A stretch of DNA of 64,000 nt, taken from NCBI GenBank assembly GCA_003586115.2, contig QVOM02000053.1:4239524-4303523 (forward strand). The letters are read 5' to 3'. Below the pieces are notes generated by a model that was not told the origin of the DNA, did no database searches, and saw only the letters and a program-made list of their open reading frames with translations. Source of the stretch: Salvator merianae (taxonomy: Eukaryota; Chordata; Lepidosauria; Squamata; Teiidae). A program made the position numbers and the translations under genes. Positions 12,146 through 24,610 of this stretch are shown piece by piece (the stretch's first letter is position 1; every line of letters begins with the position of its first letter).

Positions 12146-15100
12146 GATAAATTTATTCTGAATGCATGCAATAAAATTTTCCATAGCCAGTAATATCCCT
12201 CAAAGCCCCCTAACCCATCCAAGTAACATAACTGCAACGTTGTTTCACATGGAACTGGAACACAGCTGTAATGGTATGCCATGTCTGCACACTGGGATCT
12301 ATCAAAAGTCCCTGATGCTGGAAGAAGAAAATAACAACAGAATGAAAGATGAAGAAACTCTTACTCCAAGAGATTCAGGGTCTCTGTAAATCTTATCAGG
12401 TACTCCAGCAAAACCTTGTCATTCAAATAGTCTTTCAGCTAGAGCTACAACAGACTAGACTTTGATCACATCTTCATTACCTGGTGAAGGAACCCTTCCC
12501 CTACCTCCAGGCTGGATGGTTTCTTCTGGTTTCCATGTTGACCCACCTGGGGAGACTCACTTCAGCTGTGAGGGGGAGGGAAAGGCATCTTAGGGTCAGG
12601 GCTATGAAGTGAATTCCAGGGCCACGACATCCTCCATATGGAGTCCAACTACAGATGTGGCAGGAAACCTCATCATCCAGGTACAGGCCACCACAATCAT
12701 TACTGGAATCTGGCCAGTGGCAGGAAGGAGGTCCTGCAGCATTAGCTGGGTCACACCAAAGAAGCCCCCCCCCCCCAGTCAGCTTACCAGGGCAAGCTGA
12801 AATGTGGCCTTTGCATTTTAAGATTATTTGAAACGACTTCATTGTTAATTATCACGATTTCCTCAAGCAAGCCTTGCATGTTTCTCCTGAGGTTGACAGT
12901 CATTTTTAAATCTGCTGGGTGAATGTGACCTAACTTACTTCTCCTCAACATCATGACATTGAGAAGTTGGCTGCTGTAAATATTAGACTTCTAGAGGACA
13001 GTAATGCCAGGGACAATCCCTTTTCAGTTTTGAAGATTTTTCTACTTCCTCACCTAAGTCAGAAGAGGGGAAAAACCAAACAAAAAGGCAGAAAAAAACA
13101 ACTTTTGGCATTTTCAGTTCCCTGGTAGAGATGCTCTCTCAGACATTGCTCAGAAATTAGTCTCTGGCTAAGTGACCCAGGAAAGTCATTTAGTAAGCTA
13201 AGTCGAGATAGACCACATCAGTAACTGAAGTGAAGTCCCCTGAAAGCACCTAGGAAGAGCACATAATATATAAAACATAAGAGCACGTTGTAGTTAAAAA
13301 GAGTTGCAAGGGAATTCTGCATGCTATAGCACCTGTTAAGACTGGTTTCCACTCCATCCTCCATTTGTGTAACAAATCATAGTCTGTTAGGAACACTGAA
13401 TGGCGATTTTTATCCCATCCCATCAAAACAAAGCTATGTCAACTATTGTACATCAATGTGTAGTCACTGTGCTGGAGCTAGTCCGGCAAAAAAGCTATCT
13501 CAGCAAGCTGTCAATTCAATGTTTTGTACATTTTCTTTTTGTGTATGTTTGCTCTAAATTTCATCTCCACTGTCTGACGCCATAGGCTACAAGTCTGTTA
13601 CAAAGCTCAGGCTCCAACATGTCAAATACAATGAAAAGGGAAAGTGAGGGAAGTTGTGTTTAAATCTTAAACCACCTGCCTTTTTTTTTTTTTTTTTTTA
13701 GCGGGGGGAATGGGGAAAAATATAATGGTTGGGAAGGGTTAGTTGACCTGGACACAGAAGCATGTGCCTGACAGGAAGAACCAAGACCAAAGAGAAGGGA
13801 CCTTTGTGAAATCAGACCTTTCAAAGACATTAGGATGCTATGGGTGCCATTGTCTCATTAGGGTCCTTATTCTCACAGTTGATCACAGAGTGGAAAGCCT
13901 ACCACCATAAAACAGAGCTTATTAGCAGTGATAGCTGCTTGCCTGTAGTCATCCCTGGATTTTGGCTAAGTGGTTAAGAGCCCTTGGCTTGAATCACCTC
14001 TCCGTCATGGAAGCTCCTTAGGTCTTCCCAGCTATGAGTAAAATAGCCACATTGCCTTGTGAGGGCCTTGAAGAAGGAGAAAGCTGACAGAGTAAAACCC
14101 TGACGGAACATCTGGAGTGCAATCTCTAAAGCAGTGGATGGACCACGTGTGGACATGCCACCCATGAAGTTCTATAGAAAATAATGGACCACACTGTATG
14201 TAAAGATCAGTGCTCAAATTGCAAGGAATGGTCTCTTGATGACTGTTTTCAAGGTTTATAAGAGCCTGTGATGTGAATGAGACATTAACAGCCTGTATTT
14301 TCTTGTCTGCCACAATCTGAGGGCTGATAATGATTTCTTGGGGTGCTGGATATGCTCCCTTCCATGGGCAGCAACAACCTAACTAAATAGACCAGCTGTG
14401 TGGTTGCTTAGTGTGGAAGTGAATATTTTTGTCTGCATCAGGAGATGCTGGAAAATAAAACTGGAACCTTCCGCATGCGATGCTTGTGTTCTAGTACCTG
14501 GCTACAGGTATTCCTGCCACAAAGTCTCCCTTCCCCACAGCAGCACTTGTCCTTATCTTTTGCTCCCCAAAAGCAGCACCAATGGGATGAATATCTTCTT
14601 TGTAACTAATGCAGACTCTCTGGTGTCTTAAAATGTCTGTGAGAAACAGGCTGGTATGTGCATTAATGAGCAATACTAGTTTGGGGCCTGTGGCTATGGG
14701 AGTGAATTATTATGGTTGCAATTAATCACTGAGAACTCTGAATTCTCCTAATGTTAACACCTCTTGACGTATCTCTTGAATACCTAACTCCAGCCAACCA
14801 GCTGACAGTGAGAGCTGAGGCCTTTTTGTACCATATATATTAAATAAGCATGGAGCATCAACATGAATAGTGCTTATATAACTTCATCCAAAATTAGATG
14901 CTGTCTTCAGTTAGGTAACACCAGACAGTACAGGTGCTATGGGGGGGAAACACATTGCAATGGATGGTTCCTTTAGACAAGATGATCTGTTTCTCCTAGG
15001 ACGTAATCCGGTTGCTGCTGCTATCATCGTCATATGACTCAGAAAAACTAACAAGAAATTATTGAAATTATCAAAATTCTATGTATTATGAAGTAAATGG

Positions 15101-15590
15101 GGAAGCTTGCTTGCTTTTTTAATTTGGAGTGACATTTGAGAATTACTTTTTCCAAATTCAAACCAGTTTGCAGACAGACAAGCAGGCGGAAAGAAGATTT
15201 TTTAAATCTATTTATTTAATATGAATCAATAGATAAAAAGATTGTAAACCACTGATGAACTAACAAAGATGCAGCGTATATCCAAGCCACCAGCATTAAC
15301 AGGTTTCCATCAGTAATTCCAGAATTTATGGGTGGAAATTTTCCTGAAGAAGGGTCATAATAAATCCCAGCTGGAGGAAAGGAAGAGAGGATATTGATAA
15401 CACACTTTTGTTAAGTTGATTGCTGGCCAGCAGCTTAGAGACTGGTTAATGTTTAATTCAGATAGTAGTTGATAGATGTTTCGAATTGCTTTGCAACATT
15501 CTGACTGCATCCTGTATCTCTGATGGCCTCAGAGGAAGAGACGAACAGTTTAGGCAGGTTGGCAAGGCAAGACAGTACAACTGTGGTACT
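12146..15590. other. Unique non-coding stretch
   Basis: Homopolymer runs (C near 12768-12776, T near 13681-13699) and ordinary unique sequence. Open frames of up to 113 codons overlap on opposite strands and carry no motif. Nothing else is supported. Confidence 0.5.
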
Positions 15591-15594
15591 GGAA

Positions 15595-15985
15595 CTAGTC
15601 GATTCTTGAGGCTGTGGGGGTATTATGAATGGGAATGGGGAAATTCCTCACCCAGGTTTGAGCTATAAAAACTGTATAAAGGGGGTAACAGAAGGCCATA
15701 GTACGAGAATCTAAGACTGAGAATGGAATTTTACCCCTCATTAAGCTACTATTCTCTAAATTATGTGTCTTTTCCCCAAATTTTACCCACTTTTCTTCAG
15801 TTTGAACTTCTAACTCTATTAATTTTTTTATTTGAAAAGCCACATGATATTTCTCCAGAGTGGGAATAGACCATCTTCCTTCATTAATTCCCGTATTTAA
15901 TACCATTTTCTTCAATCTTGGTAGTTTTGTATTAAATATCCAATTATTTATCTTGCTGCTAAAATGGGAGAAATTGACCATTTGC
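15595..15985 (-). pseudogene. L1-type LINE ORF2 C-terminal fragment
   Basis: A 128-codon minus-strand frame resembles the conserved region downstream of the reverse transcriptase in L1-clade ORF2. It carries the pattern 'W-I-x-N-x-K-x-P-R-L-K-K' followed by 'G-x-x-x-x-IPTLEKYHVAFQIKK'. In L1 proteins the matching region reads roughly FIW-x-x-KKPRI...GG-x-x-(L/V)P-(N/D)-(F/L/I)-x-x-YY-x-A. Neither the catalytic RT motifs nor a 3' UTR is seen, so the copy is truncated at both ends. Surprisingly, the frame is uninterrupted. The clade call is from remembered family patterns. Confidence 0.55.
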
Positions 15986-17141
15986 AGACCAATTTTAGGT
16001 GCCAGAAAGGAATGGAATTGGTTTTGTTCTCTTTTTCAGCACATGCCTAGTGGGTACAACAGACAATCATGGCAGCTGAGTGCCAGAACCATAGGGCAGG
16101 GGGCTTGAATGACTATAAGCACCACCTTTGCCCACAAACCTGGATGGCTATGGATTGAGGTCAGGATTGGGCATTATCCTTCATCCACTATCGTATTTAT
16201 GGAGCACTGCTGGAGACAATGTTATGCAATTTTAATTAGGAGAAACAGAAGAGCTCGTTATATTTTCAAGTGAATAAAGGAGCAGGATTACATTACTGTC
16301 TCCACCCTCCCATTAAGGCAGAGTAAGGTGAAGATGTGATGGAGTCCTTATATATAGAAACTGCAAAGCTGCATGTTTTCACAGCCTTGGGACCTGAATA
16401 TTTTAGGATTCATGATCATACGAGCAACGTATTTGGACGTATAGCTTATATATACATGGATAACATTCACAAATATGAAATTAATGTGGCTCCAAAAGCC
16501 ATGAGCAGACACAATCCAGCTGTCTTCTGCAGCTGAGCGTGCCAAAGTGGCTTATAGGAAGGTTTCCTAACATGATCCCATGGGTTCCAAACTAAGACCA
16601 TCCTTGGGACCTGCAAAACGATCCGTCCGCCCCCACTTCAATAGATGTGCCACCTAAACAGTTTCTTTCTGCTTTCTCATGCTCAGGTGAATTCTTCCTC
16701 CCTTCCTTTTTCAGTGCTATCTAGAGGTAAGTATGAGGAGGTTATCCCAGAACACAGGACACAAAGGAACGGACATCACTTATAAAGGAAGGGCAGGTTT
16801 CAATGGAAGATCAGGAGTGAGGGTGGACTTTCCTTATAGTAAGAGCAGTTCGGCACTGAAAACAAACATGAAGACAGGTTGACGTTTCCAACTCTGGATG
16901 CGTCCAAGTAGTTCAAGCCATGGCTGGAAAGCTACATACTACAAATGCTTTGATCTGGATTCCTGCATGGAGCAGAAGGTTTGGCTTGGTGGCCGACATG
17001 CCCTTTCCTGATCTGATGCTGGACTCTTGAAGAGAGTTCACAACTTGTTTTCTGGGCCCTGCCAGCCACTGGAAGTGTCTCTATTTGCTTCCAGAAGACG
17101 GCACTTCTACATTTTTTTATGGAGCCAAGGAAGAAGTATAA
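15986..17141. other. Unique non-coding stretch
   Basis: No gene. The block around 16330-16540 is repeat-free and AT-rich, with open frames on both strands, and has no recognisable product. Confidence 0.5.
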
Positions 17142-17417
17142 GGGCCTTTCTGCTCATGCAGGAAGTCTTCTGGATTGGCCCCTTCCATTCCAGCCCTTGC
17201 TGCTTCCTCTGGAGACCCATTGGAGACAGTGCCAAGGCTCCAAAGGCCTGGAACGAAAGTTCAGTTCTACAGCTATAGCCAGCTAGGGCACCGTTTTCGG
17301 TGCACTCGCCCAGTCCATACTTTGACCAATGCAGACAAAGCGTGACAGAGGGAGCTGTACAGAGAGCACTCTGGACTATAATTATTCCATTCTAAGATGG
17401 AAAGTGCAAAAAGGCCC
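17142..17417. mobile_element. TIR DNA-transposon copy, short form
   Basis: The left end GGGCCTTTCTGCTCATG faces the right end AAAGTGCAAAAAGGCCC, whose reverse complement is GGGCCTTTTTGCACTTT. Just inside the right end is CCATTCTAAGATGG, the remains of the CCATCTTGGAATG-type subterminal hairpin seen intact at 56278-56315. At about 276 bp this is an internally deleted derivative. No transposase. Confidence 0.6.
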
Positions 17418-18361
17418 AGAGTGTGCAGCAGAGCTAGGTTGTGATGGAATGGTAGAGATGATCTGGGGGATATATAACCTTGCAACTGCAATTATACAAC
17501 ATGGCTTCTGGTCAATAAACCAACATGTTGTTCACTGAATAAAAAACAACTTTGCTGTGATATCCTGAATCAGTGTTCCATGGGCAATCAGGTTAGTGGT
17601 GTAAACAATCATGGCAACTGGGGAGGAATAAACTCTACTTGGAGTTTATTTTATCAAATTGCGCTTTGATCTGAGAACAGTAGGATGAATCTGAGGCTTC
17701 CTATGGGATGCTTGCTTTTCCTTTCTATCCTCCTTATAAACTACATAGTCCTTCTGCAATCTGCAGTATATGATTCACATAAACAAAGAGTGAAGACACA
17801 CCAGTGACAACTACCTTCTCCGTACAACATGAGGTGGGAATTTCTAAACACTGCCCAAATTTCTGCACACTTTTCTGCATTAAATGCTATGATTTAGCTG
17901 GAACTAAGCCCCACTGAACAAAATAGGCTTAATTTTATGTAGATGTGGATAGGACAGCCATTCAAGACAATTTCCAGTTATTCTTTCATTCTTTTGTTAT
18001 TTAATTTATAACTCAATCTTCACTGAATGGTCCTTAGGGCAGGCAGCAAACTAAAAATCTGAATCAGAATAGAACCATAAAACCTAAGGATTAAACACTA
18101 ATTTAAACAGTAAAACCATCAATTAAAACAATAAGAGCACTAAAAGGAATAATGCAGACATGAAACAGTAGCAGAACAAGATAGCAAAGAGATATTTTGA
18201 TGGCCACAGTCTTGAGTGAATTGGTGCACCATAAACAGGCACTCAGAGATGCATAATGATAGTGCTTCATATACCCCCCAAGAAGGGAGGTCATTCCACA
18301 ACTGGGGGTCAAAATTCCCTTTAAGAAAACACTGCTGGAACAAATGAGGTTTTACTCACAC

Positions 18362-18530
18362 GGGGCCTTTTCACACTTCGCACTAGTGAGCATCGGGACC
18401 TTTAATTTTAAACATGTGACTTTTCCACCACTCAACGATTGATGGAGCTTCTCATTCAGACTAAAAACACAGACGGGGAAGCCAAAGTGGCCAGTGCTGC
18501 AGCACCAGTGGGGAAGTGAGTGAATTGTAG
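18362..18530 (+). mobile_element. TIR DNA-transposon, left-end fragment
   Basis: It begins with GGGGCCTTTTCACACTTCG, the best-preserved left terminus in the window, followed by CACTAGTGAGCATCGGGACC. This is the same subterminal module as in the copies at 27.5, 58.9 and 61.9 kb. The remaining 120 bp diverge and no right terminus is visible. Confidence 0.65.
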
Positions 18531-20809
18531 GGTGTATCTAAGTTCTCCTCACGAGATCCTGGAGATGAATCTGGGTTGGTTGAATCTCTTGTACTGAACT
18601 GTGGTTCTTTCCTAGTGAACCACTGAAAGAGATCTAGGGTCTGCTGGGTGCTGCATCATGAAAGCTTAGCCCTTTTTGACACCAATGGCCAAGTAAGAGC
18701 AGATGTGTGGGAGTTGAGGTCCATGTAGATAAAATGATGTAGAAACTTGTTCCATTCTCTGTCATGGCTTCCTATTTCCTGGGCTTCTATGCAGCCTGGA
18801 GCAGGCAGGGCCACGTCAAGCATGCACACTACAGCATTGTGCAGGCTTGTGATCTCACTTCCCTGGGATTTCCCAGGCCTCTGCCTGGCTCCATGCCTGT
18901 GTGCATTCATCATATGATTTACTTGGCCCTTAACTTCCCCTTACCTGTCCCAGACTTTGCTGTTGATGTCAAAGAAGACCAGGGCTGTAGGATGCAACAC
19001 CTAACAGTCTCAGCCCTCTTTGGCAAACCACAGTTTAGCCCAAACCTGGTCCCTTGCACTCCAGTCAGCCACTGCCCTCCGATACCAACTACGTCTGTCT
19101 ACACACTATTGAATCTGCTGCCCACACCTGATGTGCAAAATCTACTCCACTGCCTAAAAGTAAACCCCATACCAATCAGCTGACCTGAATAACGGTTGGT
19201 TCCAGGTATTGGCCAAATATATCATTATCAAGAGATATTCTGGAGTATAGCCCTTCGGAATTATTGCTTGTTGCATAGATAGTGTGGGGGCCAGAGCTAT
19301 CTATGTGCATTTTAGCCACATGCACATCTGTGTCCACTGTGCATGCACAGCTATCTTTCTCGGCCTCGCACATATGTAGCGGGCATTTCCAGGATGGCAG
19401 CTCCAACCCACCATCAGAGTCGGGTTTTTCCACGACAGGCTACAGCGGGATTTAGGGGGTATGTAGCAGGATTAACAGATACATATGGCAATCTCATCAT
19501 AGCACAGACATACCATCTGGACAGGGCCAAACCCTGGCATTAGAAATGTGTTCTCAGGTCTCTCTTTCCTTCCTCCGTTATAAGTGTCAGTTCCCTCTTT
19601 TGCATACACGAGCCATGTTTCCCTTTGGGTAAAACTTTGTAGAGCTGTTGTCTTTTTTTGCCTGCTGATTTATTCTTTTTCTCAGGCCACTTCTGCCAAT
19701 TGCCAAGCCAGCTATTGGAAATTTAAATAAGACCTTGGTAATTTCACACATATTATCAAATCTTAACATTGTTGCATTGTGATTATCATTATTGTGATCA
19801 CATATTTAGTGGAAATGTGTTTTACTTTCCTTTTGGTTCTGGTTTTTGCAATATCCTCAACAATGTTATTGGGAAGCGGTAAAGAAGCAAGCAGAAAAAG
19901 GAAGCAAGTGTGTCTGTATGCACACTTTCTCTTGCACACTTCAGTAAAATGGAATTCAACCAGTTAACTACCCTGGATGGAAGGAAGGAAGATTTGGAGA
20001 TTTTAACTTGTCGGGAGAGAAGGCAACATGATCTGAGTCACATTAAGAGAGCACATCAAATACACTTTCCATCAAAGAAAGTTTTTATTAACTTTATAAT
20101 GGCTCGTGATATGTATCTGCAACTCAGTCATATTGCCTTCATTTGTTTCTCTATGTGACAAGATGCCGGCTGATTTAGCCTGACAAACCACAATGAGTCC
20201 AATGCTCATATATCATGATGACACATTTTAAAAAAGAAAAGAAGACAGCAGCTCCAAAACCTACAGCACATGCATTTTGTTTTAAAGTCCTTTTAAAGAA
20301 AGGTCTCTTGTTCACCAGATGGAGAATAGTTATAGATCTTCTGTGAGGATAACCACCAGGAAAAAATAAAACAAAACAACCCCCCCCCCCAATAAAGATA
20401 AAATGTAATGTGAGGCAACATAAGCAGCTTAATCTTAAGAGCAATGTCACTCTTCTAAATGGGTGCTCACTTGCTCATCTATGGGGATCAAGAAAGGATT
20501 CCAGAAGACCAGAGAAGAATTTTTTAAAATGGGATAATTTATAAAGGAAACTTAAGGCTGATGATTTTGTCTGATCGTGGATGGAACTCTTTTAGAACTT
20601 CATATTTAAGCTCAGTCTGGTTCATATGGGGCAGGACACACTTTGTTTTCTTTGTCAGGAGATTTTTGTTTACATCTAAGCACATCCCTGGATGCAGAAT
20701 TGCACCACAATGGATTTTTGAGTCATCAAAGGTGTAGGAACCTGTCCATTTGATAGCATTAAAAACACAGGAGATGGGATTTCCAAATGAACCTGAATTC
20801 TGTTAGACT
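18531..20809. other. Unique non-coding stretch
   Basis: No exon or RNA gene is supported. The longest frame (about 139 codons on the plus strand near 18764-19183) has no motif and is overlapped on the other strand. A short poly-C run lies near 20381-20390. Confidence 0.5.
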
Positions 20810-21292
20810 AGGTCCACACTTCTCTGGCTGGAATGGTTTCCAAAGACCATTCCAGGCTGGTTCACATGCTGAGTGTTGGAATAGGCCTGTTCCTGTCCAG
20901 CCACTCCAGTGGTGCGGCTGGCAGACCTTCCTGATGTTGTCCTAGTGGAACATCCTAACGTAAGACATCCCAACCACCCCTCACCATGATTGGATCAGGA
21001 GCCTTCATGTCCAGTGCCTGAGGGCAGAGTCAGCCTTGAGGTGCAGACCTTCAAGCCTTGAATGTCCAAACCTAAAGACTTCTCACCTCACAACACTTCT
21101 CACCTCAAGTGTTGCAGACACACTGCTCCTGCCACAGCGGGAATGCTTGTGTCAACTTTTAAGCTGTCCAGAGCCAGAGTGCTCCAAGGTGGGCTCAGGC
21201 AACATCCAGACAGGTGCACTGGTGGCCAGATATGAACACAACATTCCAGCAGCTGGAATGGAACATTCTGAAAGGTAAGTGCAAAAAGGCCT
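20810..21292. mobile_element. TIR DNA-transposon copy with both ends
   Basis: The left end AGGTCCACACTTCTCTGG is followed by a hairpin of CTGGAATGGT with ACCATTCCAG (about 20838-20866). The right end is AAGTGCAAAAAGGCCTTT, preceded by CAGCTGGAATGGAACATTC. The arrangement of terminus plus GGAATG-type subterminal hairpin matches the 55.7-kb copy. The interior (about 480 bp in all) is diverged and non-coding. Confidence 0.6.
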
Positions 21293-22405
21293 TTAAATCT
21301 TTAAAGGTTGACTACCATAATATTGAAGCCATACAGTGGTAGAGGAACCACGTTTTCTGTGGGGTCATATCCCACACAACACTGCAGCTCAGTGACAGAG
21401 CCAACAGAGGAGCTTACTAAGGGCATTCTGGGAAACAACTCTGATCATAACCAGGGATAGGAGGCTAAGCGTACCTCTTAAGATGCCAAAGTGTTTTCTT
21501 TGCCTTTTTATTTTTTCTGATGGGAAAAGAACAAGATGGCACAAATGTCTTGATTCTTCTTGCCCCCAGATTTTAGAACTATATAGGTAAATTCCTTCTG
21601 TTTAGAGTAGTTCCTTTCAAGATCAGTTATAAGTATTCATCAGGAGTGGAGAGGGGGAAATTGTTCCTCTGGTAGAAGTCTCTGGCTAGATTTCCTTCAG
21701 CAATTGCCTCACAAATGTAATTTTGTTTTATGGCTTCCTGACTGCACTAATGAAGTATGATTAATCAGGCTCCATAATATGAATATCCTCCTACATGACC
21801 TTTTCCCATACTACCCAGTAAACATAATACAGACTATTAATTTAGACTGCAATGTTAATTTGCACAATAATGTTTGTATTATTGTAATGTGATATGTTTA
21901 TCATTAAAAATGAGATCTATTAATTCAGTGCTACAGTAACACATAAAGGCTGATGCTGTGATGAAAGAGGGAGAATATTTCTTGAAAGAATAGAATTTTC
22001 AAAAGTGGGTGAGGGGAGACACTAGGGTGAGTGTTAGCTGATCCAAGGTTCAAAGTCTCCTAAGAGCACCAAACACTAGTGGCATCCAGTTCAAGTCTGG
22101 ACTTTCCACACCTTTTTATTATTCCAGACGAGTAAAGAGGTTGATCAATCACATAACATTTGGCAGCAATGGGCAACTGGAGAATATGGAAGCCTTTGTT
22201 GAACCTATTCAACATAGTTGTAGTTGGGGACACCACAGTTATGTTTCACCTGGATACCAAAAAATTATTTCATTCAACATTAATTAGCTGGTAACTTACA
22301 AATAAGAAAGAAGGATAAAAAGAAAGAGACTTATTGATATGTCTTTTCTACTCTTTGCTTTCTAAATCTGACTAACAGTAGACTTTTTCCAGAAACCTCT
22401 AAATG
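21293..22405. other. Non-coding stretch with one candidate conserved block
   Basis: No gene. The AT-rich block at 21720-21930 is noted separately; the rest is unremarkable unique sequence. Confidence 0.5.
21720..21930. promoter_or_regulatory. Candidate conserved non-coding element
   Basis: Repeat-free sequence rich in AT-core factor sites: CACTAATGAAGTATGATTAATCAGG, ACTATTAATTTAGAC, CAATGTTAATTTGCAC and ATTATTGTAATGTG. The density of ATTA/TAAT cores is high without simple repetition, as in homeodomain-bound enhancers. Inference only. Confidence 0.28.
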
Positions 22406-22463
22406 GGAAGGAAGGAAGGAAGGAAGGAAGGAAGGAAGGAAGGAAGGAAGGAAGGAAGGAAGA
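22406..22463. repeat. (GGAA)n microsatellite
   Basis: About 14 nearly perfect GGAA units. It directly abuts the 5' side of the SINE relic that follows. Confidence 0.95.
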
Positions 22464-22494
22464 AGATGTTCCAACCTTGAGTAGCATACAATGC

Positions 22495-22665
22495 CTTCTA
22501 TTTCCATAGATAGGGAGATTTGCTAGAAAGCGGAGAGTTGCTGGTTCAATCCCCAGCCTCTCCCCAGAAGTAGGTAATGGCAAACCACTTCTGTATCTCT
22601 GCCAAAAAATCTGCATAGAGATGTGTATGCAGTCTACCAGGCACTCAGTCTCAGTGTCAGCCTTG
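22495..22665 (+). mobile_element. tRNA-derived SINE copy
   Basis: A B-box sequence GGTTCAATCCC (22543-22553) is followed by the SINE body CAGCCTCTCCCCAGAAGTAGGTAATGGCAAACCACTTCTGTAT and the tail region ATGCAGTCTACCAGGCA. The same body is found at 41.5 kb, and in inverted orientation at 62.5 kb. The A-box half is degraded (TTTGCTAGAAAG). The combination of a tRNA head with a 'GGCAAACCACTTCTGTAT' body fits the squamate tRNA-SINE type, but the exact family name is not certain. Confidence 0.75.
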
Positions 22666-23333
22666 TCGTCTGTATGTGGCTCACTGATTATTAAAGAATG
22701 GAAGAACCATGGCTACCCTTTCATGAGCGTTCTAGACTATAAAAAGTAGATTAGGTATGGCATGGGAATACAAAGGCCGCATGTTACTGCCCCCAGGGAA
22801 TTTGGTGATGCTTCTTTTGCTGGGGTGAATGCATCCTTAGCTTCAGCAAGATGGCTGCTTCACATGCTTTTAGACAAAATTGCAAAATATAATACATAAA
22901 GCAGCTTATTATGGTTTTTGTATCAACAGGTCCCTCATGGGCTGCGTCTTTCCTCCTGTATTAGTCAGAATGAATGAAATGGAAGCCTATATAAAGACTA
23001 ATACGGCGTGTGAGAAATTTTCCTCACTTCAAATGACATTTTTGCAATGCATTGATGTGACAGTAATTTTCATACCTCTCTTATTAAAAGACAATGAAAA
23101 GGAAGTCCAATGGAAATGTCATTTTAGGAACTTCAGCTGTTCGTTTTGTGGCAAGTTACAGAGAGGAGGTTAAATTTAATTTTTTTATGAAGTAATTCTA
23201 ATTTGAATTTGGAACACGAATGCCATTGGAGTGGGTTCCTTGGGGGAGGGGATTTCTTAGTGGCTCTAAAGTAACTCCTTCTCTTCATGACAGTAATCTC
23301 AAATAAATAGATAAATAAATAAATAAACACATA

Positions 23334-23376
<43 letters not shown>

Positions 23377-24245
23377 TGCAAGCAATACCATTACAGAGTT
23401 AGGCTTGTGCCAAGTTCACAGTTATCTTTTACTCTATTCTGAGAAATAAATTAGATCGAGCAAGTTTCAATTGCAGATAAGTTCTTCCCCATCTGTTTTG
23501 TTATAAATGAAAAAAACAACAACCCTGCTTTTCTTAAACGATTGCACTGGTGAATCTGGAATTATAAGCTCACAGTCAAAAACAGAGAATGCCAGAACAT
23601 ATTTGGTTAAGTGCCAAAGATGTTTAAGCTAAAAAAAAAACCCCAACCTCTAGAAGAAACTGCAGTAAACTGTTGACTGTTAAGGTTAAACAGTCATCGA
23701 GTTAAGTTAAATTCAATTTAGCTTAAATATTTTATTAGAAAGGAAAGCAATCATAAGTGTAGAGAACCGAAATCTTTATTTCTTAATTAGCTTCTTTGCT
23801 TTATAATTGTATCCTAACACTGTGAGAAGAAAGCAAAAGCAATAAGTTCAAGTTGAATTTTTGGTAAAGCATTTCACAGTAGGTAGGGGACTCAAGTCTT
23901 TGTGTCCATGGGATTAATACAGAGGCTTAAGAATACAAATCTCTATTGTGTGAGAGTGAAAATATTTAGCAAACATGTGTCTAGGGACAGATAGGTTACC
24001 TGGTGAGCAATATCGAAGTTGGCTTGTGTTACTTCATGTGGGAATACATATGCAATGACTTTAACAGGACAAACTGCCTGCCAAAAATTAACTTACAGAT
24101 ATAAAATCTTGGCTTAAAAAGAACAAAATGATCAAATATATTAAAATGGAAGACTAGTATAGATGTAGTGCTTAGATGTCCTTGTAATGTGCTCATCAAC
24201 AAAACATAGCCAGTTACTTCAGATCAGTTCATCTGTTTTACTTGG
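22666..24245. other. Non-coding stretch with AT-rich simple repeats
   Basis: Contains the (AAAT)n/(AT)n tract at 23301-23374 and otherwise unique AT-rich DNA. No exon is supported. Confidence 0.5.
23301..23374. repeat. (AAAT)n then (AT)n compound microsatellite
   Basis: Seven AAAT-like units run into about 22 AT dinucleotides, with one GT interruption at 23339-23340. Alternating AT of this length can extrude a cruciform. Confidence 0.95.
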
Positions 24246-24250
24246 AATGG

Positions 24251-24610
24251 AAATAGAGCTGTGCAAAACTGCATTCACATTCACAAATTTGATCAAATAT
24301 TTTGAATCAAAAATGCAGTTTTTCGCATTTCCAAGATTTGGTCAAAATGTACCAATTGCCCCCTTCGCAAAATTGAAGTATTTGATTGAATATTTGCATT
24401 TTCAATGTGTTTTTTTCCCCATGAAAAGGTTATTTTCAATGGAAAAAAAAAATCACAAAAAAAATGCGAAAACGAATGTGAAAAAGCTTTCTTGTTGTTT
24501 TGTTTTTTGCTGTTGTGATTCACCAACAAAGCTAAAATACAGGTTTTCACTTCAAAAGAGAAACAAAAACGTGAATTTTGTTCGTGAACATCAAACAAAA
24601 GTAATTTAGT
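24251..24610. mobile_element. AT-rich 'TGTGCAAA' element, copy 1
   Basis: It opens with TAGAGCTGTGCAAAACTGCATTCACATTCACAAATTTGATC and holds many short runs of AAAATGCG, TTTTCGCATTT, AACGAATGTGAA and CAAAAACGTGAATTTTGTTCGTGAACATC. The same vocabulary (terminus near AGGGATGTGCA, interior rich in TTCGxATTTTCG) occurs at 26.6, 34.9 and 36.9 kb. It looks like an old non-autonomous DNA element. Termini are worn and no coding sequence remains. Confidence 0.5.
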
